Shown here: positions 45,900 through 56,900 of the stretch, in pieces
Numbering within the stretch: the first letter of the stretch is position 1
Layout of the letters: every line of letters starts with the position of its first letter
Assembly: GCA_964017045.1 (NCBI GenBank)
Contig: OZ024809.1
Location: forward strand, 3,150,512 to 3,214,511
Length of the DNA stretch: 64,000 nucleotides
Source: Omphiscola glabra
Taxonomy: Eukaryota; Mollusca; Gastropoda; Lymnaeidae
Reading direction: 5' to 3'
Made by a program: the position numbers and the translations under genes
Notes under the pieces: model-generated
What the model was told of the DNA's origin: nothing
The model's input: the letters and a program-made list of their open reading frames with translations, nothing else
Database searches by the model: none

Positions 45900-47130
45900 C
45901 AGGGGTCTCAAACTCAAATTATCCGGGGCCGCAGGAGGCAGAGTCTGAGTGAGACTGGGCAGCATCAAGTATTCCACAAAAAAGCTATTACAAATTCAGT
46001 AAACTACAACTGTTACAATCTGCTCAACCTTTATTAATTACAACTAAAAACATTAAGGGTTCTCAAGAACTAGGCTTCGCTTATTTCCTCCTACTTTTTA
46101 CCAGAGACCTGGCAGCGCTTCTTCTTACACAGCTGAGCAACATTTGGCTTGAGTGAGAAAGCAAGTCTGGGACCCATTTACCCAAAAGAGTATCGACAAG
46201 TTGGAGGTAGTCCAGCGACGGGCAGCAACCTTTGTAATGAACCGCTACAGGAATATCTCTAGTTTTGGCATCATGCTGGAAACACTGGGCTGGTCACCAT
46301 TGGAGGAACGACGACGACTATCCAGGCTCTCCGTGATGTACACGATAAATAATGGGCTGGTCCACTGCTCCAGCTTTAAACAGAAACTCGTCCCTTTTCC
46401 CCCTAGAGAGCGACGAGGCCATGACAGGCAGTTCCGGCTCACACCAGCAAAAAAGCCAGTACAGCAACTGCTCATTCCTGACAAAGACAATCAGGGACTG
46501 GAACACGCTTCAAAAACCCGCGATTCATGATACCCTCGCTGAATAGCCCCTGAAACCAGTGAAATATCCTCTTCAATACAATGCACAGAATCATTGCACA
46601 ACCCATCTACATGCATAGAAGCCAGAATGATCAATAAATTTATCGTGGGTCCTTAATCTATAGAAGAAGAACCGAGACCCTCTATAAAGCGTAAAGCTGC
46701 TCATCCGTAAGTTTGACACTGAGCTTTGACTTAAAGTTCATAGTTGAAAATAGCTTGTCGTAAAGATAGAACGCCCAAAAAGGTACATGATCAGCTTTAA
46801 CAACCTAGAAATCTCAGGGAAGGTGGAGGGCAACTCTCTAATACATTGCCCAAGCTTGTCTGTTTTTCCATTCACCTCCCTAAACTTAACATTGAGTTCA
46901 GCATTGCACTCAATCAGCTCTATTTGCAGCGCAAATATGGGGGAAAGGAGAAAGGGTCAGCAAAATTATGAACAGGGGCTCTGTGTGTTTTCAAGTCTGC
47001 AAACTGTGATCAAATTCTTCCCGTAGCTTTGCAATGGCCTCAGTACACTTACTACTGAATGGTGTGCCCGAGTCCATGAGTACTTGGGCAATAGCAGAAG
47101 TTTCTCAGAGAATCATAAAAACCATGAAAA
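45900..47130 (-). mobile_element. hAT element remnant with decayed transposase, split by a LINE
   Basis: The 45900 end reads CAGGGGTCTCAAACTC, then GGGGCCGCAGGAGGCA, a recurrent hAT terminus. Past the LINE insertion (46150-46672) the minus strand encodes pieces of a hAT dimerisation domain: YDKLFSTMNFKSKLSVKLTD plus EQLY, LNVKFREVNGKTDKLGQCIR, and AQVLMDSGTPFSSKCTEAIA. These resemble transposases related to the GTF2IRD2/ZBED group. Frames are broken. The far end beyond 47130 was not located. Confidence 0.65.
46150..46672 (+). pseudogene. LINE 3' end, copy B, inserted in a hAT remnant
   Basis: Encodes VWDPFTQKSIDKLEVVQRRA, FVMNRYRNISSFGIMLETLG and RLSVMYTINNGLVHC, then shifts frame near an A-run at about 46450. 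The 3' end TATAGAAGAAGAAC matches copy A. It extends further 5' than copy A by about 110 bp. Confidence 0.85.
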
Positions 47131-48297
47131 TCTTTATGATTCTTTGCAATCGAACTACGAGTCAGGAGAATCATTATTGACTAAGTGGCACTATAGTGTC
47201 TATAGACTTAAGTAAGGGAGAGATACTAGTATCAGTATTTCAGCGAATTTAGCGTGTAAATATAGTTCAACAACTATTAATTGGAGTGTAAATTTACACC
47301 AGTCACGAAGAATCTGTAAATTTTAGAACCTCCTTGGATATTTAAAAAGAAAAAAATTGTAATTCCGTACCAGAACTGCAGTTGCTAAACAGTACAACAA
47401 TACGGAGTCACTTTCACTCCTTCTATGTAACGATATTTAAAGCACGATCTTACATAGTATCTGGAAATAGCTTGATTATTTGTGAACGAATTGTTAGATT
47501 GTCAATAATAAAATATATAAAGTAATTTTAAAAAATCATTTATATTTAATGACTTATTCATTACTTCTTTATTACTTTAAATATTGAATTTAGACAAACT
47601 TAAATATCTCGATACTGAATATTGTGGTCGTAGTTTTCTGTCTTCGATTTCTTCTCCGCCACTATCTGCAGGAAGCGCAATTTTTAACAAATAGACTTGA
47701 CGTTCACCATTCCATTGATTTTGTAATGTTTTGATTTTTTTTTACTTCTTCACTGATTCTTCCCTTTATAATGCAGACTTCATACATGCAGAAAAATACA
47801 GATTATTATTTACTTATTAATTAAAATTTTTATAACTCAACTTGTATTATTATGAATTATTATGTAATATTTAATTAGGTCTGCCTGCCTTTTTTTCAAG
47901 TTCGAGTTTGTTCAATCATCAATCAAATCAAGTTGAATAGAAACAGTCCGGGGTATTCAGGGATTCACTTGGACTTGACTTCAATATTATATGAATATCC
48001 TATCAAGTAGAGATAAAGTCATAGCAAAACCTAATTACTAGCATAATTAAATAAGACTAAGCCTATCGTAATGATAATGACTCCAGTTCCAGTATCTTAT
48101 TTTAATAATATAATTTAATATTTATTTATCTTTATAAACTTTATTATTTTTAGGCTGTGCTATAACTGTAGGCAATGTTGTAGTTGTAGAATGTGGGCTA
48201 CCCTGGCCTAAAAAGTAAAATTATACTATAGTTACAACTTAACCAACCAAAGCCCAAAAATGTATTATTTTTCTTTAGGACATAAACTATTAACCAT
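47131..48297. other. AT-rich intergenic sequence
   Basis: No gene, array or clear element end seen. It may include the missing far end of the hAT remnant. Confidence 0.4.
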
Positions 48298-48758
48298 CAG
48301 TTCCCCTTTCACAGGGATACCATCGGTAAATCGTATCCGGAAATTTGATCAAAAGAAATTTCGTCAACGGAAAATTGATCGACGGAAATTTGATAGAACG
48401 GAAATTTGGTCAAATCTTTTTTTAGTTTATACGTTAAAATTGTGCGCCAAATTTCTTTTTCAGCGCATTATTTTGTTTTACTATATAGTATAGTGCGTTC
48501 AAAAAGAAATTTGACGAAAATTTTAACGTCTGAACTGAAAAAAAGATTCGACCAAATTTCCGTTCGATCAAATTTCCGTCAATCAATTTTCCGTCGACGA
48601 AATTTCTTTCGATCAAATTTCCGGTAACCTCGGTAAATACATATACTCTACAGTTAGGAAGTTAGCAAAGAAAATAATTTTGTGGTTGGGGGGGGGGTCG
48701 CCACAACATGAGGAACTGTATGAAAGGGTTGGGGCATTAGGAAGGTTGAGAACCACTG
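48298..48758. mobile_element. SPIN-like hAT element carrying a nested MITE
   Basis: 48298-48331 (CAGTTCCCCTTTCACAGGG, CCATCGG) and 48639-48758 (ACATATACTCTACAGTTA, ATAATTTTGTGGTTGGGGGG, AGGTTGAGAACCACTG) form one SPIN-like element interrupted by the MITE at 48332-48630. The left end has lost about 40 bp relative to the copies at 4164 and 8900. Flanks CTATTAAC/CTATAAAC may be its decayed target duplication. Confidence 0.75.
48332..48630. mobile_element. CCGGAAATTTG MITE with 8-bp target duplication
   Basis: A 299-bp element flanked by CGGTAAAT at 48324-48331 and 48631-48638. Its arms carry repeated CGGAAATTTG(A/G)TC motifs in opposite orientations (CCGGAAATTTGATC inward from both sides), giving it strong fold-back potential. 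It has a central ATATAGTATAGTGCG segment and no coding capacity. A truncated relative is at 37131. Confidence 0.85.
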
Positions 48759-48774
48759 CTATAAACTATATTAT

Positions 48775-50096
48775 GGTAATCTACCACTTGAGCGTCGGCC
48801 AAGAAAAAATCCAGTTGTTCCGGTTTGAAGGACTATTTAAACAATTATTCTTATTGTTTTGTATGACATTGTACTTATTCTTTCAAGCACATATATGATA
48901 CAAATAACACAAAACAATTTTTAAATAGAAAAACTAAAACATTTTAACTTTAAAAAAAAATAATTTAAACAATTTAATGTTTGAAAATGAAATTAGGCAT
49001 AGTTCTCCCCCAAGGTGACAATGACGTTTTTGAAAATATCATTTCCGCGAAAACAGTTGAGGTACATAAATTCATGCAAATATGAAGGAAAAAGATCGCG
49101 GCTAGTGCCAAACTGTCTCTTCAGTTTGCGCTTTGCGCGCATCCACATGTTTTCCACATTCTGTGTGTGGACATCAGCGTCATCTGGATCAACAAAATTT
49201 TGTTGATGTACCACAACGGAGTGTTCATAAATACCATGTCTTATTTGGTTTATATTGACATACGCAGCCCAACCGTCTGATACAATAAGTGATCCTGGAA
49301 GTATAAATCTTTCGATGCGCTCTTGTAGTGTTGTTGCACGTCGGTCTGGCACTCTCTTTCCACGCCACCGAAAACCCAATGACCCTCTCTCCACTGTCCA
49401 CGGTGGTATTTCCTGTGGAAATATTCTATTTCAACCACAATGGATTCTCCTTGATCGTCGAAACCCCCAATTTCAGAAGCATTCGCAGCCAGCCAGGTTT
49501 CGCATTCCTCCTGCATAAAATTACACCAGTCCGACACAATAGTAACATTTGAGACGGCTGCCTCACGTGCCATCTGCAATTGTGGCATGTCACAACACCA
49601 GCAGTAAACTAAAATAATAATTTGCTGGATGCTGAGGTGACTTCCAGCAAAGAAAGAGCCTTCTCGCAGTGATTTTCTGTGCATGCAGCACAGGCCCACT
49701 TGAGACCGTCCTGTCCTTGAGCGTATCTTTTTAATCTGCACAGCCCATTGCAGACACCACATGACATACTGCTTTTTAACAGGCGTCGACGCACACACCA
49801 TCGTAGCGCTGAATTAGGGTCTGACAAATTCGGCAGTAGTGTGGACAGCCGCCATACTTCTTCGTTTCGTATCTGGTCATTGTCAAACACTTCATGCATT
49901 GGCACTATTGTAGTCTCTCCTCTTTTTCTTCCTGCCATATCGGTAGCTTAGTTAGTAACAATTATTTAAATGTATCGCGCTAAACAACGTAAGCGGAACC
50001 ATTAACAGACAACAATATAAGAATAATTGTTTAAATAGCCTTTCAAACCGGAACAACAGAATGTTTTCTTGGCCGACGCTCAAGTGGTAGATTACC
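48775..50096 (-). mobile_element. Merlin DNA transposon, complete ends, 8-bp target duplication
   Basis: A 1322-bp element bounded by TATATTAT at 48767-48774 and 50097-50104. The inverted ends start GGTAATCTACCACTTGAGCG and continue through CGTCGGCCAAGAAAA, TTGTTCCGGTTTGAA and ACAATTATTCTTAT, about 85 bp with few differences. The transposase family, end length and target size fit the Merlin superfamily (related to bacterial IS1016/IS1595). Confidence 0.92.
48993..49938 (-). pseudogene. Merlin transposase, frameshifted
   Basis: Starts MAGRKRGETTIVPMHEVFDN at 49938 and ends NVIVTLGENYA at 48993. It has a Cys-rich N-terminal part (CGVCNGLCRLKRY, CAACTENH), then an IS1595/ISXO2-like DDE domain: VVEIEYFHRKYHRGQ, LIVSDGWAAY and HTQNVENMWMRAKRKLKRQF. 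The reading frame shifts near 49680 and again near 49370. At the usual IDE motif the sequence reads IEY, so the first catalytic Asp seems lost. The copy cannot make an intact transposase but is otherwise well preserved. Confidence 0.88.
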
Positions 50097-50104
50097 TATA
50101 TTAT

Positions 50105-50868
50105 TAATTATTATAACATTATTTTCTATATTATAGGCCTATTTAAGCCTAGGCCTATCCAATAGGCTATTTCCACCCAAATCCAATAAATAAATGGCAT
50201 TACACTACTTGGTAGATTTTGGACCCACCCCTTCCCACAAAGTGACCCTGCCTCCCTAACTCAGGATATGTCAGGACATTTAAGGGTGATGTTGGGATTA
50301 GCTAAGTTTTATTAACTTGTAGGCCTTTTATACTAGCAATTGAAAAGCAGTCTCTGATACAGATAATTATTTAGGGCGAATTGAATTGAAAGGGTCAGAT
50401 AACTCTAAGAAGGCCATAATATAACTTAAATGATTTTGAATAGCTCTAAGAATGTAATAACTTAAATGAAAAGGCTCTCTCCCCAAACATGACAAATTAT
50501 TCAAATAGCAAGGCAATTTACCATAATTTTTAAATAAAATAAAGAAACATTTCATATTAATCACTTTAGACTTTAGATCTGATTTTTAGAATCAGTCCAT
50601 TAATCTGTAAATTATACTATACTTTAGTTGAAGCTAGTTTTCAATTCATGGTTAAAGTCAATAGCACTGAGAATGACATATAAAAAATATTTTCATTACC
50701 TATTTTGATTTTAAAATATTCACATTGGTCATAATACTCATTAAAAAATGGCTTCATTATTACTCCATATTGTTATTTTAAAAAATGTCTCCTTTTTTTT
50801 GTCAATAATGATTATCAGGACTTTTTACCATCATAGATTTGCAAGTAAAATTGGTGTGAAGATAAAAA
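50105..50868. other. Upstream region of SMC4, probable promoter and 5' UTR
   Basis: No coding exon or element recognised. A T-rich tract followed by AG at 50818-50819 could be the acceptor of a 5' UTR exon that carries the ATG at 50869. I cannot place a promoter from sequence alone. Confidence 0.35.
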
Positions 50869-50965
50869 ATGAACATGGATGTTGATGAAGAGCAAGAGGC
50901 TAACAATATGGAGGATAACAGACAACAAGAGCCACCAAGGACCCCCCTTGTTTTTAATCCAGCAG
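50869..50965 (+). CDS. SMC4: SMC4 exon 1 (residues 1-33)
   Basis: Starts MNMDVDEEQEANN and ends TPLVFNPA, donor GTTGAG at 50966. The ATG is the first in a frame that joins in phase to exon 2; the residues are acidic and poorly conserved, as in other SMC4 N-termini. Confidence 0.8.
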
Positions 50966-53900
50966 GTTGAGTGAACAAATAGCATGCAATAGTGGCATTG
51001 TCCCTCGTGGTTGTGCCTAGTTTTGTTAATATTTAATCACATATGGGGTGATTCTAGGTTAGTGTAGGACTTTTGTCTTATATTTAATTTTTTTTAATGT
51101 TTGCATTGGGGGGGGGGGGGGGGGGTGCATAGTTGTGGATTATGTTTGGTTTAGAAAAAAATAAAAATTCACCTTCTTCTTATCAGGTGATAATGAAATG
51201 CTGTGGTCATTAAAGATGAAACTTGAATAATAGAAAGTATCTTAAACAAAGTGATCAGTTGGTGTTTCTGTAAAGAACCGTTCACTATAGCTGCACACTA
51301 AGAGTGTAAAGCCATAAAATAATTTTTTCATGTCTGAATAAACTGGGCTTGTAACATAATTGCTGTCGGCAGCAGAATAAGGTGGATATATTGAAAGGTA
51401 GATGAGAATAGGGATTTGGACATGGTTTGTGGTGGGGAGAAATGGGAGTTTTGAAGATGAGGTAAATAATGGTGAACACAGGCTGCCTCCTGTGGCATTT
51501 GATCTCCTAGTTTTTAAATTATAAAGGGCTATTAAGACACCTGTTTCATACACTTAAAATCCAATTATGAAATCCTCATATACAGTTTGTAATAAATAAT
51601 AGTAGTGTTTTCATTTTGTCAAAATCTCTCTTATACTTAGATTATGGACCTGTGGAGGTTCCTGATTTGGTAATGTCTGTAGCAACATATGAAACCAATG
51701 GTCCAAGGCTTATGATCACTCAGATTGTCAATGAAAATTTCAAGTCTTATGCTGGAATTCAGAAATTGGGACCCTTTCATAGAGTAAGTTCTATTATTCT
51801 AAAAGTATCTGTATGATTACCCATTTAAACTTGGGATTCTTTACATATTACATATTATGGTCCTCTGTTGGTAGTCAAGTTTTTTTTTACACTGAGTCAA
51901 GTGAAAACAATGATTTCCTGGATCCCATGAGATAAACAAAACTTTTTTTTATTTTCAAATATTTTTTATTGGAATTAGTTTTGTCACAGGGCTCAGAATA
52001 TATAAATAAATCAGTTATGTTTACAATATAATTATTTCATGTGTTACTTCGGTGCTGTTCAATGTCTTTGAACTATTTTTTTATGGCAAGCTGAGGGCTT
52101 TTTTATTTTTAAAAAGCATTTTCTTTATAAAAATCTATAATGCTCTTAAATAAATTACAAATTTTTTGCTTTATCAGCGACATAAGAATATAATTAAACA
52201 ATTGATTTTCAAGCACTTTTTTAAAAAAGCTTCTCTAGTCCCCTCGTCCTTACTTAGTCTATCCTGGTGCTCTCCAATGATTCCCTAATAAACCTTACAA
52301 AAGACTGTGAAATAACTATTAACAATCTTGAAAGTATTTCACCCAAACTAAAACATTTCTTGAGCAGCGCCATTTATAATTAATGGGTTGGACAACACTA
52401 TCATACTTGTGTTATAGTTTATATAGAGAATAGCTTAAAATTTATTTCCACATTTTCCTATAACTTTTGCTGCCCCTCAGAACTTCACAGCAATCATCGG
52501 CCCCAATGGAAGTGGAAAATCTAATGTCATCGACTCCATGCTATTTGTTTTTGGTTACCGTGCCAACAAGATCAGATCCAAGAAGATAAGTGTCCTTATT
52601 CACAATAGCGAGAAGCACCAAGACATAAACAGTTGCACCGTAGCTGTACATTTCCAGAAAATCATCGACACAGGGGTTTGTCTTATTTATACTTACTGTA
52701 TTTTCTGGTGTACACGACGACTTTTTAACCCATAAAAATCTTTTCAAAAGTCCGGGGTCATCTTATAAGCTGGTATACGGCAAGAACCCTATATTTTGAC
52801 AGGAAAAGTAGGGGTCGCCTTATACGCCGGAAAATACCGTATTTATTTTACATCTTATTTGACCACTTCTGACTTAAGTTAATAACCATGGGCATTAGAT
52901 TGATGAACTTATATCAAAGTTGAGATTTCTTTGTACCAGTTCCATAAATTATAAAAATCCATCCAAACTATGCTATCAGTTTTCAAGAAATTGAATTCCT
53001 GTATTTAAAAATCAATAAATAATAAACTCTATTTATCAATTACAATTGCAGCCAGATGATGATCAATACACTGTTGTTCCAAACAGTGAGTTGGTGGTGT
53101 CTCGAGTGGCATTCCGTGATAACAGCTCCTGCTATTACTTGAATGGCAAGAAGGCTGCCTATAAGGAAGTGGCCCAAGTTCTTAGAGGTTCTGGCATTGA
53201 TTTGGACCATAACAGGTTTCTTATTCTTCAGGTACTTACTTGCCAGTACTTTGATCATTGAAAAGAGAATAAAAATTTTAAACTTTGTTGTAAGCAAAAA
53301 TGACTAACTTTCAATTGAAACGTCTTCATTCTCTCTCTAGGGCGAAGTTGAACAAATAGCTATGATGAAGCCTAAAGCACTCACTGAGCACGAAGATGGG
53401 ATGTTGGAGTTTTTGGAAGACATCATTGGATCCAACAGATTTAAGCAGCCAATTGATACACTAAACAAACGCATGGACACTCTAAATGACCTGCGTTCTG
53501 AAAAAGTAAGCATTCTTCCTTGCTCAGTGAAGAAGAATATTTAAGGGGATCCACGGGTCACAAAATAATCGAAATTTGACAAAAATATCGATTCTTGAAA
53601 ACTTAGATTTTCTGTTAGATTAATATCTTTAGTATCATTTGGTAAAATTAAAATTATAAAATTATATAATTTTAACATAACAATTGTGATTTGAAGGGGT
53701 AGGGGGTCTATGTTTTTGTTTACAACTGACGGATAATTAGCTGTTTTTCAACACTCGTTTGCGCGGAAACCCTCCGTTCGATTTTATCATATTTGGTATC
53801 GTTGGAAAGCTAACCATCACACAAAGAATGCCATTCCGATGACTAATTTATCTAAAAATAACTATTCGCGTAAACACGCTGTGTATCACGTGTACACCGA

Positions 53901-56900
53901 GGTAGATGATTGGCTAATTCGTAGTTATAAACAATTCTTTGCATTTTGATTGGTCCATGTCCGCCATTTTCCTTTGCCGAAGCGTGACCTTAGGACATTT
54001 TCGCTTCGCTACGTGTAAACAAAGAGAAAGCTTCTTTCGCCTATTCACAGTGACAATTTACTTTACTGTTTAAGAATTTGATTATTTTGCAATTGATTTC
54101 ATCACTTACGGTAAGATTAATTTATATATTATATTTTTATAATAGATTTTGGTATTATATTTTTGTTCATTGGTAATGTTGACTAACCTTAGTGCGTTAG
54201 CGTCAGAAACGCCTTAGATTTGGCATTTGGAATTAGAAGTAAACTTACACGGGGTAGACTACTATATTACCTATACTTGTACTTTATATAATAAGAATAA
54301 ACGAATAGTGTTATAAATTTTTCTATTTTTAATTTATAGTATAACGATTTATTTCTGGTAGGTTTCATTTTCATGTGGTAACTTTAATTATAATATAGTC
54401 TACACTTACACCACATGTGAAACATTTGAAATTGAAATATAATTTATACTACGGTATAAATTATAGGTATAGGCTAGGCCTATTATTATTACTAATAGTT
54501 CTTGTTGGTCCTACTAAATTATTAAAATTAGTGTTACATCAATTGTATAGTTTATAGTTGGTTATTTTCAATTACATGTGATATACCGGTTGCATTGTTT
54601 ATATTTTTTCTTATTATTATACTAACAATTTTTATTATTTCTCTATTACTTCAGTGTCATGCCTCCAACTAAAGAATACACTAAATCTACTGCCCCAAGA
54701 TCTAAGCTGAAGAGAAAGCGACAGACAGCTATGGCAAGAGCGGCAAAGTTGCAGAAGCGAGAAATCTCAACCGATGATTTGTCTCCTGCCAGTTCTACAA
54801 CCACTATACCTGCATCAGATATTCAGGATATCCAACCTGAGTCTCTTCAACAGGGACAGTCTGCATCCAAGCGCAAACTTGCATTTTTTGCTACCAACGA
54901 CAGCCCCATTGATTCACCTTTGCCCACAACATATGTTGCAATTGAAACTTTGCAGACTTTATTCACAGGGCTGCAATGTGCTTCTTGCTGTTCTCAGTCT
55001 CTTTGCCTTCAGCATGATGATAAAAAAAACTGTGGACTAGCAGTGTACCTGCAGGTATTTTGCTCAACCTGTGAAGAGGTAAAGGCAGAGACATTTACCT
55101 CTCCAAAATCTGACAGGGTCCACACTCTGAACAGACAGGCAGTGGCTGCATCATTAGCTACTGGAATGGGCTACGCTGGTCTGAAAAATTTTTCTGAACT
55201 AATGAATGTACCAGTCATTCATTCAAAAACCTATAGTCAACACACAAAAGTCATTTTTGAACAGACAGCTTCATTTTCAGCTAAGCTACTGACTGAAAGT
55301 GCTCAAATTGTGCGGAAGGCTTACCCAGAGCAGGTGGATAACGCAAACTCAATAATAGATATTGATGTATCATATGATGGTACATGGCAGACAAGGGGCC
55401 ACAAGTCAAAATATGGTGTAGGCTGCATCATAGAAAATAGAACTGGACTTGTGGTTGACTTCCATGTCATGTCAAAATATTGCCATACCTGCAGCAATAT
55501 GGGAGGCAGGTTGATGAAAATAAATCAAGCCAGGTACGATGCTTGGTACCAGGACCACAAGTCATCCTGCGACATCAACCATTATGGCTCAAGTGGGAGC
55601 ATGGAGCAGCAGGCTGCCGTGAAAATGTGGGCACGTTCATTGGAGAGGCACGGCTTCAGGTATAGGAGTGTTGTTTCAGATGGCGATACAAACACTATAA
55701 AAGCCATCCATGAACTTGACCCATATGAGGGTCTCACTGTGGAAAAGCGAGAATGTGTCAACCATGTTGCAAAAAGATTGGGCACAGCTTTGAGGAATGT
55801 AGTGGAGGTTAAAAAAAAGCAAAAAATCACTCTTGGTGGTAATGGGAAAGGAAAGCTTATTCAATCTAAGATTGGTAAGCTTCAGAAATATTTCACTAAG
55901 GCCATACGCTCCAACTCCACTGTTCCTCAAATGCGAAAAGCAATATGGGCCACATACAATCACTGCATTTCCACTGATGAGAAACCCATTCACGGTGACT
56001 GTCCAACTGGTGCAGCTTCATGGTGCTTCTACCAAAGGGCTGCATCAAAAGGACTCCCTCTAGGGATGCATGAGAAGATGTCTTCCACTTATCTATGCCC
56101 TTTAGTAGCAGAGCACATCCAACCGGTATTTGAAAGGATGACGCAGGATGACTTGTTGCAGCGGTGCATTGAGGGCCAGACGCAGAATGTTAATGAGTCT
56201 ATACATTCTGTCATTTGGAGTCGTTGCCCTAAACACCTTTTTATTGGTAGGCAGCGGCTGGAAATTTCTGTATGCATTGGTGTTGGTGAATTCAACATGG
56301 GATCGAAGGCCTCACAAGATTTTTTAACCATTATAAATCTCAAGGCAGGTGTACAAACCCATCTACTTGGGAAAAAAAGAGACAGCATTCGTATTTGTAA
56401 AGCCCAGAAGTCTTTAGAAAATAACGAAGTATTGAGGAGGAGGTTAAGAAAAAAAGCTGCTGAAAAAGAAATTGAGAGAGTCGAGTTAGAGGAAGGAGGG
56501 CCGCAGTATATACCAGGAGGGGCTGATTTTTAGTTGTACCTGTATTTTTCTAAATTTTAAATGTATATCTTCTAATTTTATTGTTAATGTATTTTGCTCT
56601 TTTGAAATTAAGTCATAATAATATTATTGAAATATTGTTTTGGGTATGCAAAGTAAGATTTAAAAATTTTTTTTTTTTTTTTTTTTTTTTATGATCAGGG
56701 TGGATGTTGCTTATTAGACCCTGAAAATTTATTTACCCTAAATTTACATCAAATTTTTGCTTATTAATATGCCAATTGATTTTTATGTTGAATAAGATGT
56801 AGTTTATTTGCTTATATTATGAAAAAGATTTTCTTTTCTTCAAAAAAGAGTTTATTTTCTATTTTTCTCAAAATAAATTTTTTTAAAGGATACTGAGTGT

